Source: Streptomyces wuyuanensis (GTDB lineage Bacteria > Actinomycetota > Actinomycetes > Streptomycetales > Streptomycetaceae). Taken from it: a stretch of DNA of 64,000 nucleotides. The translations under genes were made by a program, and so were the position numbers. Each line of letters starts with the position of its first letter. The first letter of the stretch is position 1. Positions 25,818-34,275 of the stretch are shown piece after piece. Location: the NCBI RefSeq assembly GCF_900103455.1, contig NZ_FNHI01000014.1:165515-229514 (forward strand). Direction: 5' to 3'. The notes beneath the pieces were generated by a model. That model had not been told where the DNA came from, ran no database searches, and worked only from the letters and a program-made list of their open reading frames with translations.

Positions 25818-26129
25818 AACGGGCGGCTGCCCGCGCTCGCCTTCACGGCCTGGGCGTACGCGCCGGCCCGTACGACGGCGGGGCGGATGGGGGCGACGAC
25901 CTACGCGGTGCCCGCGCTGGTGGTGTTCATGTCGTGGCTGTTCCCGGACGAGGTGCCGGGGCTGCTGACGCTGCTCGGCGGCGCGATCTGCCTGGCGGGC
26001 GCGGCGGTCTCGAGGTCGGGGTCCCGTACGCCGGCCCGGAGGGACCGGGCCGGCGACGGGGAGGCCGCGGCGGCGGCCGGGGGCCGGGGTGTCACTCCCG
26101 GGAAGCCGCCCGCTTCGCGAGAACCCTGA
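25818..26129 (+). pseudogene. C-terminal remnant of an EamA/DMT-family transporter
   Basis: An open frame without a credible start encodes the last part of a drug/metabolite transporter: LPALAFTAWAYAPARTTAGRMG, then ATTYAVPALVVFMSWLF and GLLTLLGGAICLAGAAVSRS. This is the typical final two membrane spans of EamA proteins. The rest of the roughly 300-residue protein is missing. The end overlaps the 3' end of the convergent MHS transporter gene. Confidence 0.6.
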
Positions 26130-27426
26130 TCGAGCCGAGTGCGACGACTGCGAGGACGGTGATGTAGGCGGAGACGGCCATCGACGTGCCCGACGCCTCC
26201 AGCAGCAGCACCATGATGAACGGCGCCAGGCCGCCGCCGAACACGGCCGCGATCTGGTAGCCGAGCGAGGCACCGGTGTAGCGCATCTCGGGGGTGAAGA
26301 GCTCGGCGAAGAGGGCGGCCTGCGGCCCGTACATGATGCTGAGGAAGCAACTGGTGACGAAGGTGCCGACGGCCAGCCACAGCAGTGACGCGGTGTCGAT
26401 CAGCAGGAACAGCGGGAACGCCCACACCAGCAGTCCGATCGCGCCCGCCGCGTAGATGCGCAGCCGTCCCACGCGGTCGGAGAGGGCCGCGGAGGCCGGG
26501 ATCAGCGCGAGCTGGGTGAGGCTGACGCACAGGGAGACGGTGAGCACCGCCTCGCGCTCCATGCCGAGTTCGCGGGTCGAGTAGTCCAGTACGCCGGTGA
26601 TGATGATGTAGAACGTCGCGGTGTTGACGGCGAAGGACCCGCCGGCGAGGAAGACGGTGCCGAGGTGCCGGCGCAGGATGGTCCGCAGCGGCGAGCGCGG
26701 CTCGCTCTTCTCCTGCTCGGCCAGGGCCTGTTCGGCCTCGCGGAACTCGGGGGTCTCCTCGACCCGGACGTGGATGTACCAGGCGAGGCCGAGCACGAGG
26801 AAGCCGACGAGGAACGGCACCCGCCAGCCCCAGGACGCGAAGGCGGCGTCGTCGGTGAGGGCGCCCGCGGCGAGGAACACGGTGTTGGCGGTCACCACGC
26901 CGATGGGGACGCCGAGTTGGACGAGGCTGCCGTAGAGCCCGCGCTTGCCCTCCGGCGCGTACTCGGTGGCCATCAGCATCGCGCCGCCCCACTGGGCGCC
27001 GACGGCCACGCCCTGCAGCACGCGGAGCAGCACGAGGAGCAGCGGTGCGGCGATGCCGATGGTCTCGTACGTCGGCAGCAGGCCGATGCCGGTCGTGGCG
27101 AGGCCCATGAGGGTGAGGGCGAGCACGAGCATCGGCTTGCGGCCGCGCTTGTCGCCGAGCTGTCCGGCGATGATCCCGCCGACGGGGCGCGCGAGGAAGC
27201 CCACGGCGAAGGTCGCGAAGGCGGCGAGGACTCCGGCCGAGGCGCTGCCCGCGGGGAAGTAGAGGTCGCCGAGGACGAGCGCGGCGGCGATGCCAAAGAC
27301 GAAGTAGTCGTACCACTCGACCGCCGACGCGAGGGCGGCGGCGCCGGCCACTCGTCGGCGGTGCCGGTCGGTGGGAGCCGTCGGCCCCGGATTGCCGGCG
27401 AGCGGGGAAGGGGGTGCCGTGTCCAT
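26092..27426 (-). CDS. MHS-family major facilitator transporter
   Basis: A 444-residue, twelve-span MFS protein of the metabolite:H+ symporter subgroup. Signature motifs: SAVEWYDYFVFGIAAALVLG in TM1, RPVGGIIAGQLGDKRGRKPML between TM2 and TM3, LLRVLQGVAVGAQWGGAMLMATEYAP in TM4, and SWGWRVPFLVGFLVLGLAWYIHVRVEETPEF. Family substrates are organic acids such as shikimate, citrate, proline or alpha-ketoglutarate; which one is not readable. ATG 27426 (MDTAPPSPL) is chosen. An ACCGAC-type half-palindrome lies upstream at 27474-27487. Confidence 0.9.
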   Translation of the reverse strand: MDTAPPSPLAGNPGPTAPTDRHRRRVAGAAALASAVEWYDYFVFGIAAALVLGDLYFPAGSASAGVLAAFATFAVGFLARPVGGIIAGQLGDKRGRKPMLVLALTLMGLATTGIGLLPTYETIGIAAPLLLVLLRVLQGVAVGAQWGGAMLMATEYAPEGKRGLYGSLVQLGVPIGVVTANTVFLAAGALTDDAAFASWGWRVPFLVGFLVLGLAWYIHVRVEETPEFREAEQALAEQEKSEPRSPLRTILRRHLGTVFLAGGSFAVNTATFYIIITGVLDYSTRELGMEREAVLTVSLCVSLTQLALIPASAALSDRVGRLRIYAAGAIGLLVWAFPLFLLIDTASLLWLAVGTFVTSCFLSIMYGPQAALFAELFTPEMRYTGASLGYQIAAVFGGGLAPFIMVLLLEASGTSMAVSAYITVLAVVALGSIRVLAKRAASRE

Positions 27427-27473
27427 GCGTGCACGCTCCGATGGGTGCGGGGGACGAAGGGTGCGGGGACCGT

Positions 27474-27487
27474 ACCGACCGGATGGT
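27474..27487. promoter_or_regulatory. possible ACCGAC-type operator upstream of MHS gene
   Basis: ACCGAC-CG-GATGGT, an imperfect inverted repeat that with flanks reads TACCGACCGGATGGTA. It resembles the sites at 9633 and 15197 but with weaker symmetry. Confidence 0.35.
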
Positions 27488-27570
27488 ATGGAGGTCAACG
27501 GGTCGCGCGACAGGACTTTTTGCTCGATCATTACCCGTCAGTAGCGAGCAGGGCGTGCCAGGGTGGGCCC

Positions 27571-28152
27571 GTGGAATTCACGCATCCGCCCGCCACCGCG
27601 GCCTGGCTCCACCAGGACTCCAGGCAGGGCTTCGAAGTGGCGTTCTTCCGGCTCACGGACGACGGCAGGCGCATCGACGGGTACGCGGCCGTGGCGGAGG
27701 ACGGCGACGCCTTCGCCGTCGAGTACGACATCGAACTGGACCCGGACTGGCGCACGCGGACGGCACGGGTCCGCGGCCGCTCGCCCTCGGGCAGCCGCAC
27801 GGTGCTGCTGGAGTCGGACGGCTCGGGCCACTGGGCGGTCGACGGCAGGCGCGCTCCGTACCTCGACGGCTGCTTCGACGTCGACCTGGAGGCGTCGGCC
27901 ATGACCAACGCCCTGCCGGTGCGCAGGATGGCACTGCCCCAGGGCACCCGGGCGTCCGCGCCCGCCGCCTGGGTGCGCGCCCTCGACCTCACCGTGGAAC
28001 GGCTGGAGCAGAGCTACACCCGCACCACCGACCGGGGCACGCACACCTGTTACGACTACACGGCGCCCGCTTTCGGCTTCTCCTCCCGGATCGTCTGCGA
28101 CGAGTCGGGGCTCCCGCTCGAGTACCCGGGGATCGCCGTCCGCGCGGGCTGA
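27571..28152 (+). CDS. putative glycolipid-binding domain protein
   Basis: A 193-residue soluble protein matching the putative glycolipid-binding family: AFFRLTDDGRRIDGYAAVAEDGDAFAVEYDIELDPDWRTR, GHWAVDGRRAPYLDGCFDVDLEASAMTNALPVRRM, then LEQSYTRTTDRGTHTCYDYTAPAFGFSSRIVCDESGLPLEYPGI. The biological role is unknown. GTG at 27571 begins VEFTHPP. It is convergent with the ADH gene, with only 21 bases between stops and a terminator hairpin spanning its stop codon. Confidence 0.78.
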   Translation: MEFTHPPATAAWLHQDSRQGFEVAFFRLTDDGRRIDGYAAVAEDGDAFAVEYDIELDPDWRTRTARVRGRSPSGSRTVLLESDGSGHWAVDGRRAPYLDGCFDVDLEASAMTNALPVRRMALPQGTRASAPAAWVRALDLTVERLEQSYTRTTDRGTHTCYDYTAPAFGFSSRIVCDESGLPLEYPGIAVRAG

Positions 28153-28165
28153 CGGCGATCCCGGG
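28125..28165. terminator. strong bidirectional hairpin across convergent stops
   Basis: GGGATCGCCGTC (28129-28140) pairs perfectly with GACGGCGATCCC (28151-28162), extended by CCGGG on each side with a one-base bulge. The stem includes the stop codon of the glycolipid-binding gene. Confidence 0.75.
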
Positions 28166-28173
28166 CGTTGCGT

Positions 28174-29256
28174 CTACGGGAAGACGACGAGCGCCCTCCC
28201 GCCCTTGCCCGCAAGCATGTTGTCGAAGGCGGCCGGGATGCCGTCGAGGCCGATCCGCTCGGTGATCAGGGTGCTCAGGTCCAGCCGGCCCGCCCGGATG
28301 TGCTCCGCCAGCACCGGGATGTCCCGGGCCGGGTCGGAGTTGCCGTAGACGCAGCCCGAGAGCGTGCGGCCCCAGTGGAACAGCTCCAGGGCGTGGAAGG
28401 TGACCTGCTGGTCCTTGCCGCCGATGCCGACCACGGTCGTCCGCCCGCCGCGCCGGGTCGAGTCCCACGCGGTGCGGATCGTCACGGCGCGGCCCACGCA
28501 CTCCACGGCCACGTCCGCGCCCTGGCCGCCGGTCAGCCCGCGGACCTCACGGGCGGTCCCTTCGGAGGCGACGACGAAGTCGGTGGCCCCGGCGGCGAGG
28601 GCGAGCTCCTCCTTCGCGGGCGACACGTCCACGGCGACGATCTTCGAGGCGCCGGCGATCCGGGCCGCCTGAATGGTGGCGAGCCCGACTCCGCCGACAC
28701 CGAGGACGACGACGGACTCCCCCTCCCGGACCCGCGCCGAGTGGTGGATCGCGCCGTATCCGGTGAGCACCGCGCACCCGAGCAGGGCGGCGTCGGTGAG
28801 GGGCACCCCGTCCGGGAGCGGCAGCACGCAGCCGGCCGCGACCACGGTCTCCTCCGCGAAGGCGGCGACGTTGAGCCCCGGGTGCAGTTCGGTGCCGTCC
28901 TCGGCGACGGCGTGGACGGCGCCGGCGCCCTTGAGCGCACCGGCACAGAGCCACACCTCGCCGATGGAGCAGTGGTGGCAGCTCCCGCAGGACGGCGCCC
29001 AGTTGAGCACCACCGCGTCGCCGGGGGCGACATGGCTGACGCCCTCACCCACGGACACCACCGTGCCCGCGCCCTCGTGCCCGAGGACGGCGGGGACCGG
29101 CACCTGCATCGTGCCGTTGGACAGGGACAGATCGGAGTGGCAGACCCCGGCTGCGGCGAGGCGGACCCTCACCCGGCCGGGACCCGGCTCGGGGAGTTCG
29201 ATGCCGGTGATCTCCAGGGCGGAGCCGACGGCGGGCAGGACTGCGGCGCGGACCAC
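28174..29256 (-). CDS. zinc-dependent alcohol dehydrogenase
   Basis: A 360-residue medium-chain alcohol dehydrogenase of the class III / aryl-alcohol type. Catalytic zinc ligands: Cys in AGVCHSDLS and GHE motif LGHEGAGTVVSVG; structural zinc cysteines in CGSCHHCSIGEVWLC. The NAD motif is VLGVGGVGLATIQAARIAGASKIVAVD. It is the second gene of an operon with the aldehyde dehydrogenase (17-bp gap), so it likely oxidises an alcohol to the aldehyde used by its partner. Confidence 0.9.
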   Translation of the reverse strand: MVRAAVLPAVGSALEITGIELPEPGPGRVRVRLAAAGVCHSDLSLSNGTMQVPVPAVLGHEGAGTVVSVGEGVSHVAPGDAVVLNWAPSCGSCHHCSIGEVWLCAGALKGAGAVHAVAEDGTELHPGLNVAAFAEETVVAAGCVLPLPDGVPLTDAALLGCAVLTGYGAIHHSARVREGESVVVLGVGGVGLATIQAARIAGASKIVAVDVSPAKEELALAAGATDFVVASEGTAREVRGLTGGQGADVAVECVGRAVTIRTAWDSTRRGGRTTVVGIGGKDQQVTFHALELFHWGRTLSGCVYGNSDPARDIPVLAEHIRAGRLDLSTLITERIGLDGIPAAFDNMLAGKGGRALVVFP

Positions 29257-29273
29257 GGTGGTTGTCTCCCGGT

Positions 29274-30665
29274 TCAGAACTGCAGGGACTTGGTGTGCAG
29301 GTACTCGGCGAGGCCGTGCGTGCCGAGTTCACGGCCCACACCCGACTGCTTGTACCCGCCGAAGGGGGCCAGCGGGTTGAAGCGGCCGCCGTTGATGTCG
29401 ACCTGGCCGGTGTCCATACGGCGGGCGAAGGCGACGGCCTCGTCCCGGTCGCCCCACACGGCGCCGGCGAGCCCGTAGACCGTGCCGTTGGCGATCCGCA
29501 GGGCGTCGTCCTCGTCCTCGTACTCCATGAGCGAGACGACCGGCCCGAAGATCTCCTCCTGCGCGATGGTCATCTCCGGTGTCACATCGGCGAAGACGGT
29601 CGGCGAGACGTAGTAGCCGGTGCCGCGCGGGGCTACGGGGCCTCCGGCGACGAGCCGGGCGCCCTCGGCGACGCCCCGCTCGATGTAGCCGAGCACGCGT
29701 TCCCGCTGCCGGGCGCTGACGAGCGGACCGATGCGGTCGCCGGGGACGTACTTGGCGACGGCCTCCGCGGCGAGGGCCACAGCCTCCTCGTACCGGTCCT
29801 TGTGCACCAGCATCCGGGTCCAGGCGCTGCACGTCTGGCCCGAGTTGGACATGACGTTCGCGATGCCGACGTTCACGGCGCGGCCGAGATCGGCCCCGGG
29901 GAGGATCACGTTGGCCGACTTGCCGCCGAGTTCCAGGGCGACGCGCTTGACCGCCCCGCCCGCGGCCGCGCCGATACGGCGGCCGACGGCGGTGGAGCCG
30001 GTGAAGGAGACCAGGTCCACGCCGGGGTGCTCGGCGAGGGCCTGCCCGGCGACCGGGCCGAGGCCGGTGACGAGGTTGAACACCCCGGCCGGCAGCCCCG
30101 CTTCGTGGACGGCCTCGGCGAAGAGCTGGGCGGTGAGCGGGGTGTCCTCGGCCGGCTTGAGCACCACGGTGCAGCCGGCGGCGAGGGCGGGGGCGGCCTT
30201 GGCGACGATCTGGTGCAGCGGGTAGTTCCACGGGGTGATCGCGCCGACGACGCCGACCGGCTCGTGCAGCACGGTGGAGTTGCCGACCTTCTCCTCGAAG
30301 GCGTACGAGGCGGCCAGCTCGGCGTACGAACCGGCGACGAGGATCGGCAGGCCGGCGTGCACGGTCTCGGCGAGCTTGGGCGGGGCGCCGAGTTCGGCGG
30401 TGACGGTGGCGGCGATCTCGTCCGCGCGGGCGGCGAGCACGTCCCGGAGTGCGGCGATGCGCGCGGCACGGTCCGCCGGTGCGGTGGCGGCCCAGCCGGG
30501 GAACGCGTCGCGGGCGGCTCGCACCGCCGCGTCGACGTCCTCCGGCGAGCCGGCCGGGACGTGGGCGATGACCTGCTCGTCCGCGGGGTTGACCACCGCG
30601 ATGGTGTCGGCGCCGGCGGCGGGGCGCCACGTGCCGCCGATGTACATCCCGTCGTGGGCCTTCAT
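29274..30665 (-). CDS. aldehyde dehydrogenase (NAD(P)+)
   Basis: A 463-residue ALDH. The oxyanion Asn is in ITPWNYPLHQIVAKAAPALAAG, the catalytic Glu in RVALELGGKSANVI, the nucleophile Cys in NSGQTCSAWTRMLV, and the C-terminal EEIFGPVVSLMEY and FNPLAPFGGYKQSGVGRELG are intact. ATG 30665 (MKAHDGMYIGG) has a GAAGGAG site. First gene of the ALDH-ADH operon; a 17-bp palindrome shared with the TetR/ACAD region lies 42 bp upstream. Confidence 0.92.
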   Translation of the reverse strand: MKAHDGMYIGGTWRPAAGADTIAVVNPADEQVIAHVPAGSPEDVDAAVRAARDAFPGWAATAPADRAARIAALRDVLAARADEIAATVTAELGAPPKLAETVHAGLPILVAGSYAELAASYAFEEKVGNSTVLHEPVGVVGAITPWNYPLHQIVAKAAPALAAGCTVVLKPAEDTPLTAQLFAEAVHEAGLPAGVFNLVTGLGPVAGQALAEHPGVDLVSFTGSTAVGRRIGAAAGGAVKRVALELGGKSANVILPGADLGRAVNVGIANVMSNSGQTCSAWTRMLVHKDRYEEAVALAAEAVAKYVPGDRIGPLVSARQRERVLGYIERGVAEGARLVAGGPVAPRGTGYYVSPTVFADVTPEMTIAQEEIFGPVVSLMEYEDEDDALRIANGTVYGLAGAVWGDRDEAVAFARRMDTGQVDINGGRFNPLAPFGGYKQSGVGRELGTHGLAEYLHTKSLQF

Positions 30666-30707
30666 TCCGCTACTCCTTCGGGCGTGGCAAGAGGTGACCG
30701 CAGCCCA

Positions 30708-30724
30708 AACTAGCGGTGTTAGTT
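30708..30724. promoter_or_regulatory. 17-bp operator upstream of ALDH-ADH operon
   Basis: AACTAGCGGTGTTAGTT, centred at 30716. It differs at one position from the complement of the site at 25036-25052. The remaining bases to 30926 contain no gene that I can support. Confidence 0.7.
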
Positions 30725-30926
30725 TTTTGGCGCCAGGGCGGCCGGGGGCGAGGTGGTGTGATTCTCCCCCGCCGCCTGCCCGGCCCGCGACCGGTGCTCG
30801 TGGGCGCCGTGTACGCAGTCCTGCGACGGAATCGGCTCGAGGCCTTCGGCGAGAGCCCTGATGGCACCGGCGAGCGTCTCCACCTGCGACCCGGAGGACG
30901 CCGGAATACGTCACCGAACGCCGGAT

Positions 30927-30981
30927 GCCGGACGCCGGACGCGACGGAATCCCGGTTCCGTGCGGCGTTCCGGCGTCCGGC
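30927..30981 (-). terminator. extended hairpin after CitMHS-MFS operon
   Basis: Arms GCCGGACGCCGGA (30927-30939) and TCCGGCGTCCGGC (30969-30981) are perfect complements. Inside, ACGGAA-TCCCGG-TTCCGT forms a second stem with an asymmetric internal loop. It lies 43 bp past the stop of the 116-residue gene on the minus strand. Confidence 0.7.
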
Positions 30982-31023
30982 CCGCGGGTGCGAGGGTGGG
31001 GGGTCCCGCACACCGCGGGGCGC

Positions 31024-31374
31024 TCAGGCCGGGGTCTGCCCGAGCGCCGTCGGGGTCGGCTGCGGCGAGCGCACGGCCGGCGGGGAGATGGACGCGACCT
31101 GAGCGCGGCTGCGGTCGACCTGCTGGCCCGCGTTGACCGCCGCCGGCTGCACCGGCTGAGCCTTCTCCTCGGGGGACTTGGCCACCGAGGACCAGGTCCG
31201 CAGCCGGTGACTGGCTGCCTCGTCCAGACTGACCGGCGCACCGCGCTGCTCCGCGAGCCGGCTCGCCTCGCGGCCGAGCGCGGCCACGTCGTCCCACCGC
31301 AGCCGGAGCACCACGGCCAGTTCGGCCCCGCCGTCCGGAAGCCCCTTCATGATCGGCCCGTCACCATCAGTCAT
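31024..31374 (-). CDS. small hypothetical protein, third gene of CitMHS operon
   Basis: A 116-residue soluble protein: an N-terminal folded-looking part (GAELAVVLRLRWDDVAALGREASRLAEQRGAPVSLDEAASHRL) followed by a Pro/Gln/Ser-rich tail. No family recognised. Its ATG overlaps the stop of the MFS gene (ATGA), so it is translated as part of the CitMHS-MFS-small-protein operon. A role with the transporters is possible but unsupported by motif. Confidence 0.65.
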   Translation of the reverse strand: MTDGDGPIMKGLPDGGAELAVVLRLRWDDVAALGREASRLAEQRGAPVSLDEAASHRLRTWSSVAKSPEEKAQPVQPAAVNAGQQVDRSRAQVASISPPAVRSPQPTPTALGQTPA

Positions 31375-32603
31375 TGCCGCTCCTGTCGTTGAGGCACAGA
31401 CGCTCGAATTCCCGGGTGCCCACTAGTACGCGGCGGGTCCTCCGGGTGTTCAGCGCAGTGCCGGCCCGAACGAAGTCCCAGCCCGGCCGCCACGGCGAGG
31501 AGCAGCCCGAGCATCACGAACGGCGCGGCGGTGCCCGCCACGCCCGCGACGAGACCGGCCGACGCCGGGGCGGCGACCTGGCCGAGGCGGTTGCCGGTGA
31601 GCCGGAGCGCCAGCGCGGTCGACCGGGCCTCGGCGGGGGCCGCCCGGACCACGGTCGTCATGGAGAGCGGCTGGCCGGCACCGAGGCAGAAGCCGAGCCC
31701 CGCCAGCATCAGGGCGAGCGCCCACACGGGGACGGGCAGGGCCACGCCCGCGCACAGCAGACCCGCCAGCAGACAGGTCACGGCGAGCAGGGGCGTGCGG
31801 CCCATGAGCCGGATCATCGGTGTCATCACCAGCCGGCAGGCGATCGTGGCGGCCGCCCGCAGGCTGAGCAGCAGTCCGACGACCGACGGTGCGATCCCCC
31901 GGTGTTCGCCGATGACGGGGAGGTACGCGGTGAGGACGTCCGTCGCCGACAGCACGGCCAGACTGATGAAGATGCCGCCCGGCACGCCTCGGGTGCGCAG
32001 GATGCGGTGGACGGGTGCCGCGGAGCGGCTGCTGCGGCGGCCGCGCGGCACCGGGCCCTCGATCCGCCACAGCGACGCGAGCGCGACCGCGGCCACGCCC
32101 GCCGAGCCGAGCAGGGCGAGTCCGCTGGTGCGGGCCGTGGCGGCGCCGACCACTGCACCGGCGGCGAGCGGTCCGGCGAGCTGGCCCAGCGAGGCCCCGA
32201 TGGTGAAGTGGCCGAAGTTGCGGTCCTGTTCGTCGGGCGCCGAGCGGCGGGCCACGATCGACTGCGCTCCGATGACGAAGCTCAGATGGCCGAGGCCCAT
32301 GACCCCGCTCCAGGCGGCCATCGCGGGCAGCGAGCCGGCCACCCCGCTCAGTGCGCAGCCGCCGGACATGAGGACGACGCCCGCGGGCAGCAGGGGGGCG
32401 CAGCGCCCGCGGTCCGTCCTGCGGCCCAGCGGTACGGCGGCGAACAGCGGGAGCAGCGCGTACACCCCGGCGATGACGCCGATCGCGCGCTCGTCGGCGC
32501 CGAGGGCGAGCGCCCGGTAGGAGACGGCGGGGCGCGCCATCGACACCGCCCCCTGCGCGAAGCTGAAGGCGATGACGAGCCGCAGGAGCCAGCCGCGGCG
32601 CAT
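31371..32603 (-). CDS. MFS transporter
   Basis: A 410-residue twelve-span MFS protein. Loop 2-3 motif appears as PLGRRTDRGRCAP, the second half has SLRAAATIACRLVMTPMIRLMGRTPLL. Hydrophobic segments alternate evenly through the length. The ATG shares one base with the stop of the CitMHS gene (TGATG). Substrate unknown; the position beside a citrate-type transporter suggests metabolite or siderophore-like export, which is only a guess. Confidence 0.85.
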   Translation of the reverse strand: MRRGWLLRLVIAFSFAQGAVSMARPAVSYRALALGADERAIGVIAGVYALLPLFAAVPLGRRTDRGRCAPLLPAGVVLMSGGCALSGVAGSLPAMAAWSGVMGLGHLSFVIGAQSIVARRSAPDEQDRNFGHFTIGASLGQLAGPLAAGAVVGAATARTSGLALLGSAGVAAVALASLWRIEGPVPRGRRSSRSAAPVHRILRTRGVPGGIFISLAVLSATDVLTAYLPVIGEHRGIAPSVVGLLLSLRAAATIACRLVMTPMIRLMGRTPLLAVTCLLAGLLCAGVALPVPVWALALMLAGLGFCLGAGQPLSMTTVVRAAPAEARSTALALRLTGNRLGQVAAPASAGLVAGVAGTAAPFVMLGLLLAVAAGLGLRSGRHCAEHPEDPPRTSGHPGIRASVPQRQERQ

Positions 32604-34051
32604 CAGACGATGCCGAAGAGGATTCCGGCGCCGAGGACGACGAGCGAGGTGAGCGCGGCCCACTTGACCGTGAACCGGGTGTGGTCGCCGAACTCGACCT
32701 TGGCCATGCCCACGAGGACGTACACGGCGGGGACGAGCGGACTGGACATGTGCAGGGCCTGGCCGGCGAGGGAGGCTCGGGCGATCTCCAGCGGGGAGAC
32801 GCCGTGCGCCGCGCCGGCCTCGGCGAGCACGGGGAGGACGCCGAAGTAGAAGCCGTCGTTCGACATGAAGTAGGTGAGGGGAAGGCTCAGCAGACCGGTG
32901 ACGAGCGCCATGTGCGGGCCCATCGCCTCGGGGACGGCGCCGACGAGCCAGTCGGCCATGTGCTCGACCATGCCGGTGCCGGTGAGCACCCCGGTGAAGA
33001 CGGCGGCGGCGAACACCATGCCGGCGACGTTCAGGACGTTGTCGGCGTGGGCCGCGACGCGCGCCTTCTGGTCGGCCATGTGCGGGAAGTTGACGGTGAG
33101 GGCGAGGGCCGCGCCCAGCAGGAACAGCACCGGGATCGGCAGCACCGCCGCGATCATCGAGGCCAGGAGCGCGACGGTGAGCGAGGCGTTGAACCAGTAG
33201 AGCCTCGGGCGCAGGGTGTCGCGCTCGGGGTCGAGTCCGCGGAATCCGTCGTCGCCGCCGGACGTGTCCGCGCCGCCGCCCACTGCCGGTGCGCTGCGGT
33301 CCGCCCCGCCCGTACCCGGACCCGTGCCCGCCGTACCCGGACCCGTGCCCGCCTGGGCCCCGGCGGCCTCGGTGCCGCCGCCGGTCTTCACCAGGACGGT
33401 GCCGGTCCGCGGCTCCAGGGCCTCGTCCAGCGTCAGATGGCCGATGCGCCTGCGCTCGCGGCGGCCGAGGACGTAGGCGAGGGCGAAGACGAAGAGCAGC
33501 CCGACGCCCAGCGCGGGGATCATCGGCACGAAGATGTCTGCGGCGTCGAGTTCCAGCGCGGTCGCGGCACGGGCGGTCGGGCCGCCCCACGGCAGGGTGT
33601 TCATCACGCCGTTCGCGGTCGCGGCGACACCCGTCATCACCACCAGGCTCATTCCGAGGCGCTTGTAGAGGGGGTACATCGCCGACACGGTGATCATGAA
33701 GGTGGTGGAGCCGTCGCCGTCGAGCGAGACGATCGCGGCGAGCAGCGCCGTACCGACCACGACGCGCAGCGGGTCGGCCCTGCAGAAGCGCAGGATGCCC
33801 CGCACGATCGGGTCGAAGAGGCCGACGTCGATCATCACGCCGAAGTAGACGATGGCGAACATCAGCATCGCCGCGGTGGGCGCGAGGTTGCCGACGCCCT
33901 CCAGCACGTAGTCCCCGAGCTTGGCCCCCTGCCCGACCAGGACGCAGAAGAGCGCGGGGATGAGGACGAGTGCCGCGATCGGCGACATCTTCTTCATCAT
34001 GATCAGGACCAGGAAGGTCGCGATCATGGCGAAGCCGAGGATGGTCAGCAT
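32603..34051 (-). CDS. CitMHS-family divalent metal-citrate transporter
   Basis: About 482 residues, twelve predicted spans, of the CitMHS family (uptake of citrate complexed with Mg, Ca or Fe depending on member). Motifs seen: MLTILGFAMIATFLVLIM at the N-terminus, AAIVSLDGDGSTTFMITVSAMYPLYKRLG, LPWGGPTARAATAL and PLTYFMSNDGFYFGVLPVLAEAG. The central cytoplasmic loop carries a Gly/Thr/Pro low-complexity insertion from a 21-bp tandem duplication. ATG 34051 has a GAGGTG site at proper distance; GTG 34063 is an alternative. First gene of a three-gene operon. Confidence 0.9.
   Translation of the reverse strand: MLTILGFAMIATFLVLIMMKKMSPIAALVLIPALFCVLVGQGAKLGDYVLEGVGNLAPTAAMLMFAIVYFGVMIDVGLFDPIVRGILRFCRADPLRVVVGTALLAAIVSLDGDGSTTFMITVSAMYPLYKRLGMSLVVMTGVAATANGVMNTLPWGGPTARAATALELDAADIFVPMIPALGVGLLFVFALAYVLGRRERRRIGHLTLDEALEPRTGTVLVKTGGGTEAAGAQAGTGPGTAGTGPGTGGADRSAPAVGGGADTSGGDDGFRGLDPERDTLRPRLYWFNASLTVALLASMIAAVLPIPVLFLLGAALALTVNFPHMADQKARVAAHADNVLNVAGMVFAAAVFTGVLTGTGMVEHMADWLVGAVPEAMGPHMALVTGLLSLPLTYFMSNDGFYFGVLPVLAEAGAAHGVSPLEIARASLAGQALHMSSPLVPAVYVLVGMAKVEFGDHTRFTVKWAALTSLVVLGAGILFGIV
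33310..33351. repeat. 21-bp perfect tandem duplication within CitMHS gene
   Basis: Two identical 21-bp units (33310-33330 and 33331-33351) encode seven-residue Gly/Thr/Pro repeats in the central loop. In frame and probably neutral, but a likely site of length variation between strains. Confidence 0.85.
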
Positions 34052-34108
34052 GGGGGGCAGCACCTCACGTTCGTCCTTGGACTCCCGCCGGAGCCGGCGG
34101 CCCGGACG

Positions 34109-34146
34109 ACGTTAGGTGCCGTCGTTTCGCGTTAACAAGATGTTGA
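34109..34146 (-). promoter_or_regulatory. CitMHS operon promoter with overlapping palindrome
   Basis: On the minus strand TTGTTA (34133-34138) and TAACGT (34109-34114) are separated by 18 bases. The palindrome TTAACA-AGA-TGTTGA (34132-34146, one mismatch) covers the -35, suggesting repression. Confidence 0.5.
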
Positions 34147-34275
34147 CGTATGAGCAATAAGCGCAAAACCCCAGCTCAGAGCGGGTGGACGGGTCCACCG
34201 GCTCTGAGGCCGCGGGCTGCGGGGAGCGAGGAGGGCCGGGAGGGTGGGGCAGAGTCGCGGCGAGCCGGACGGGGC

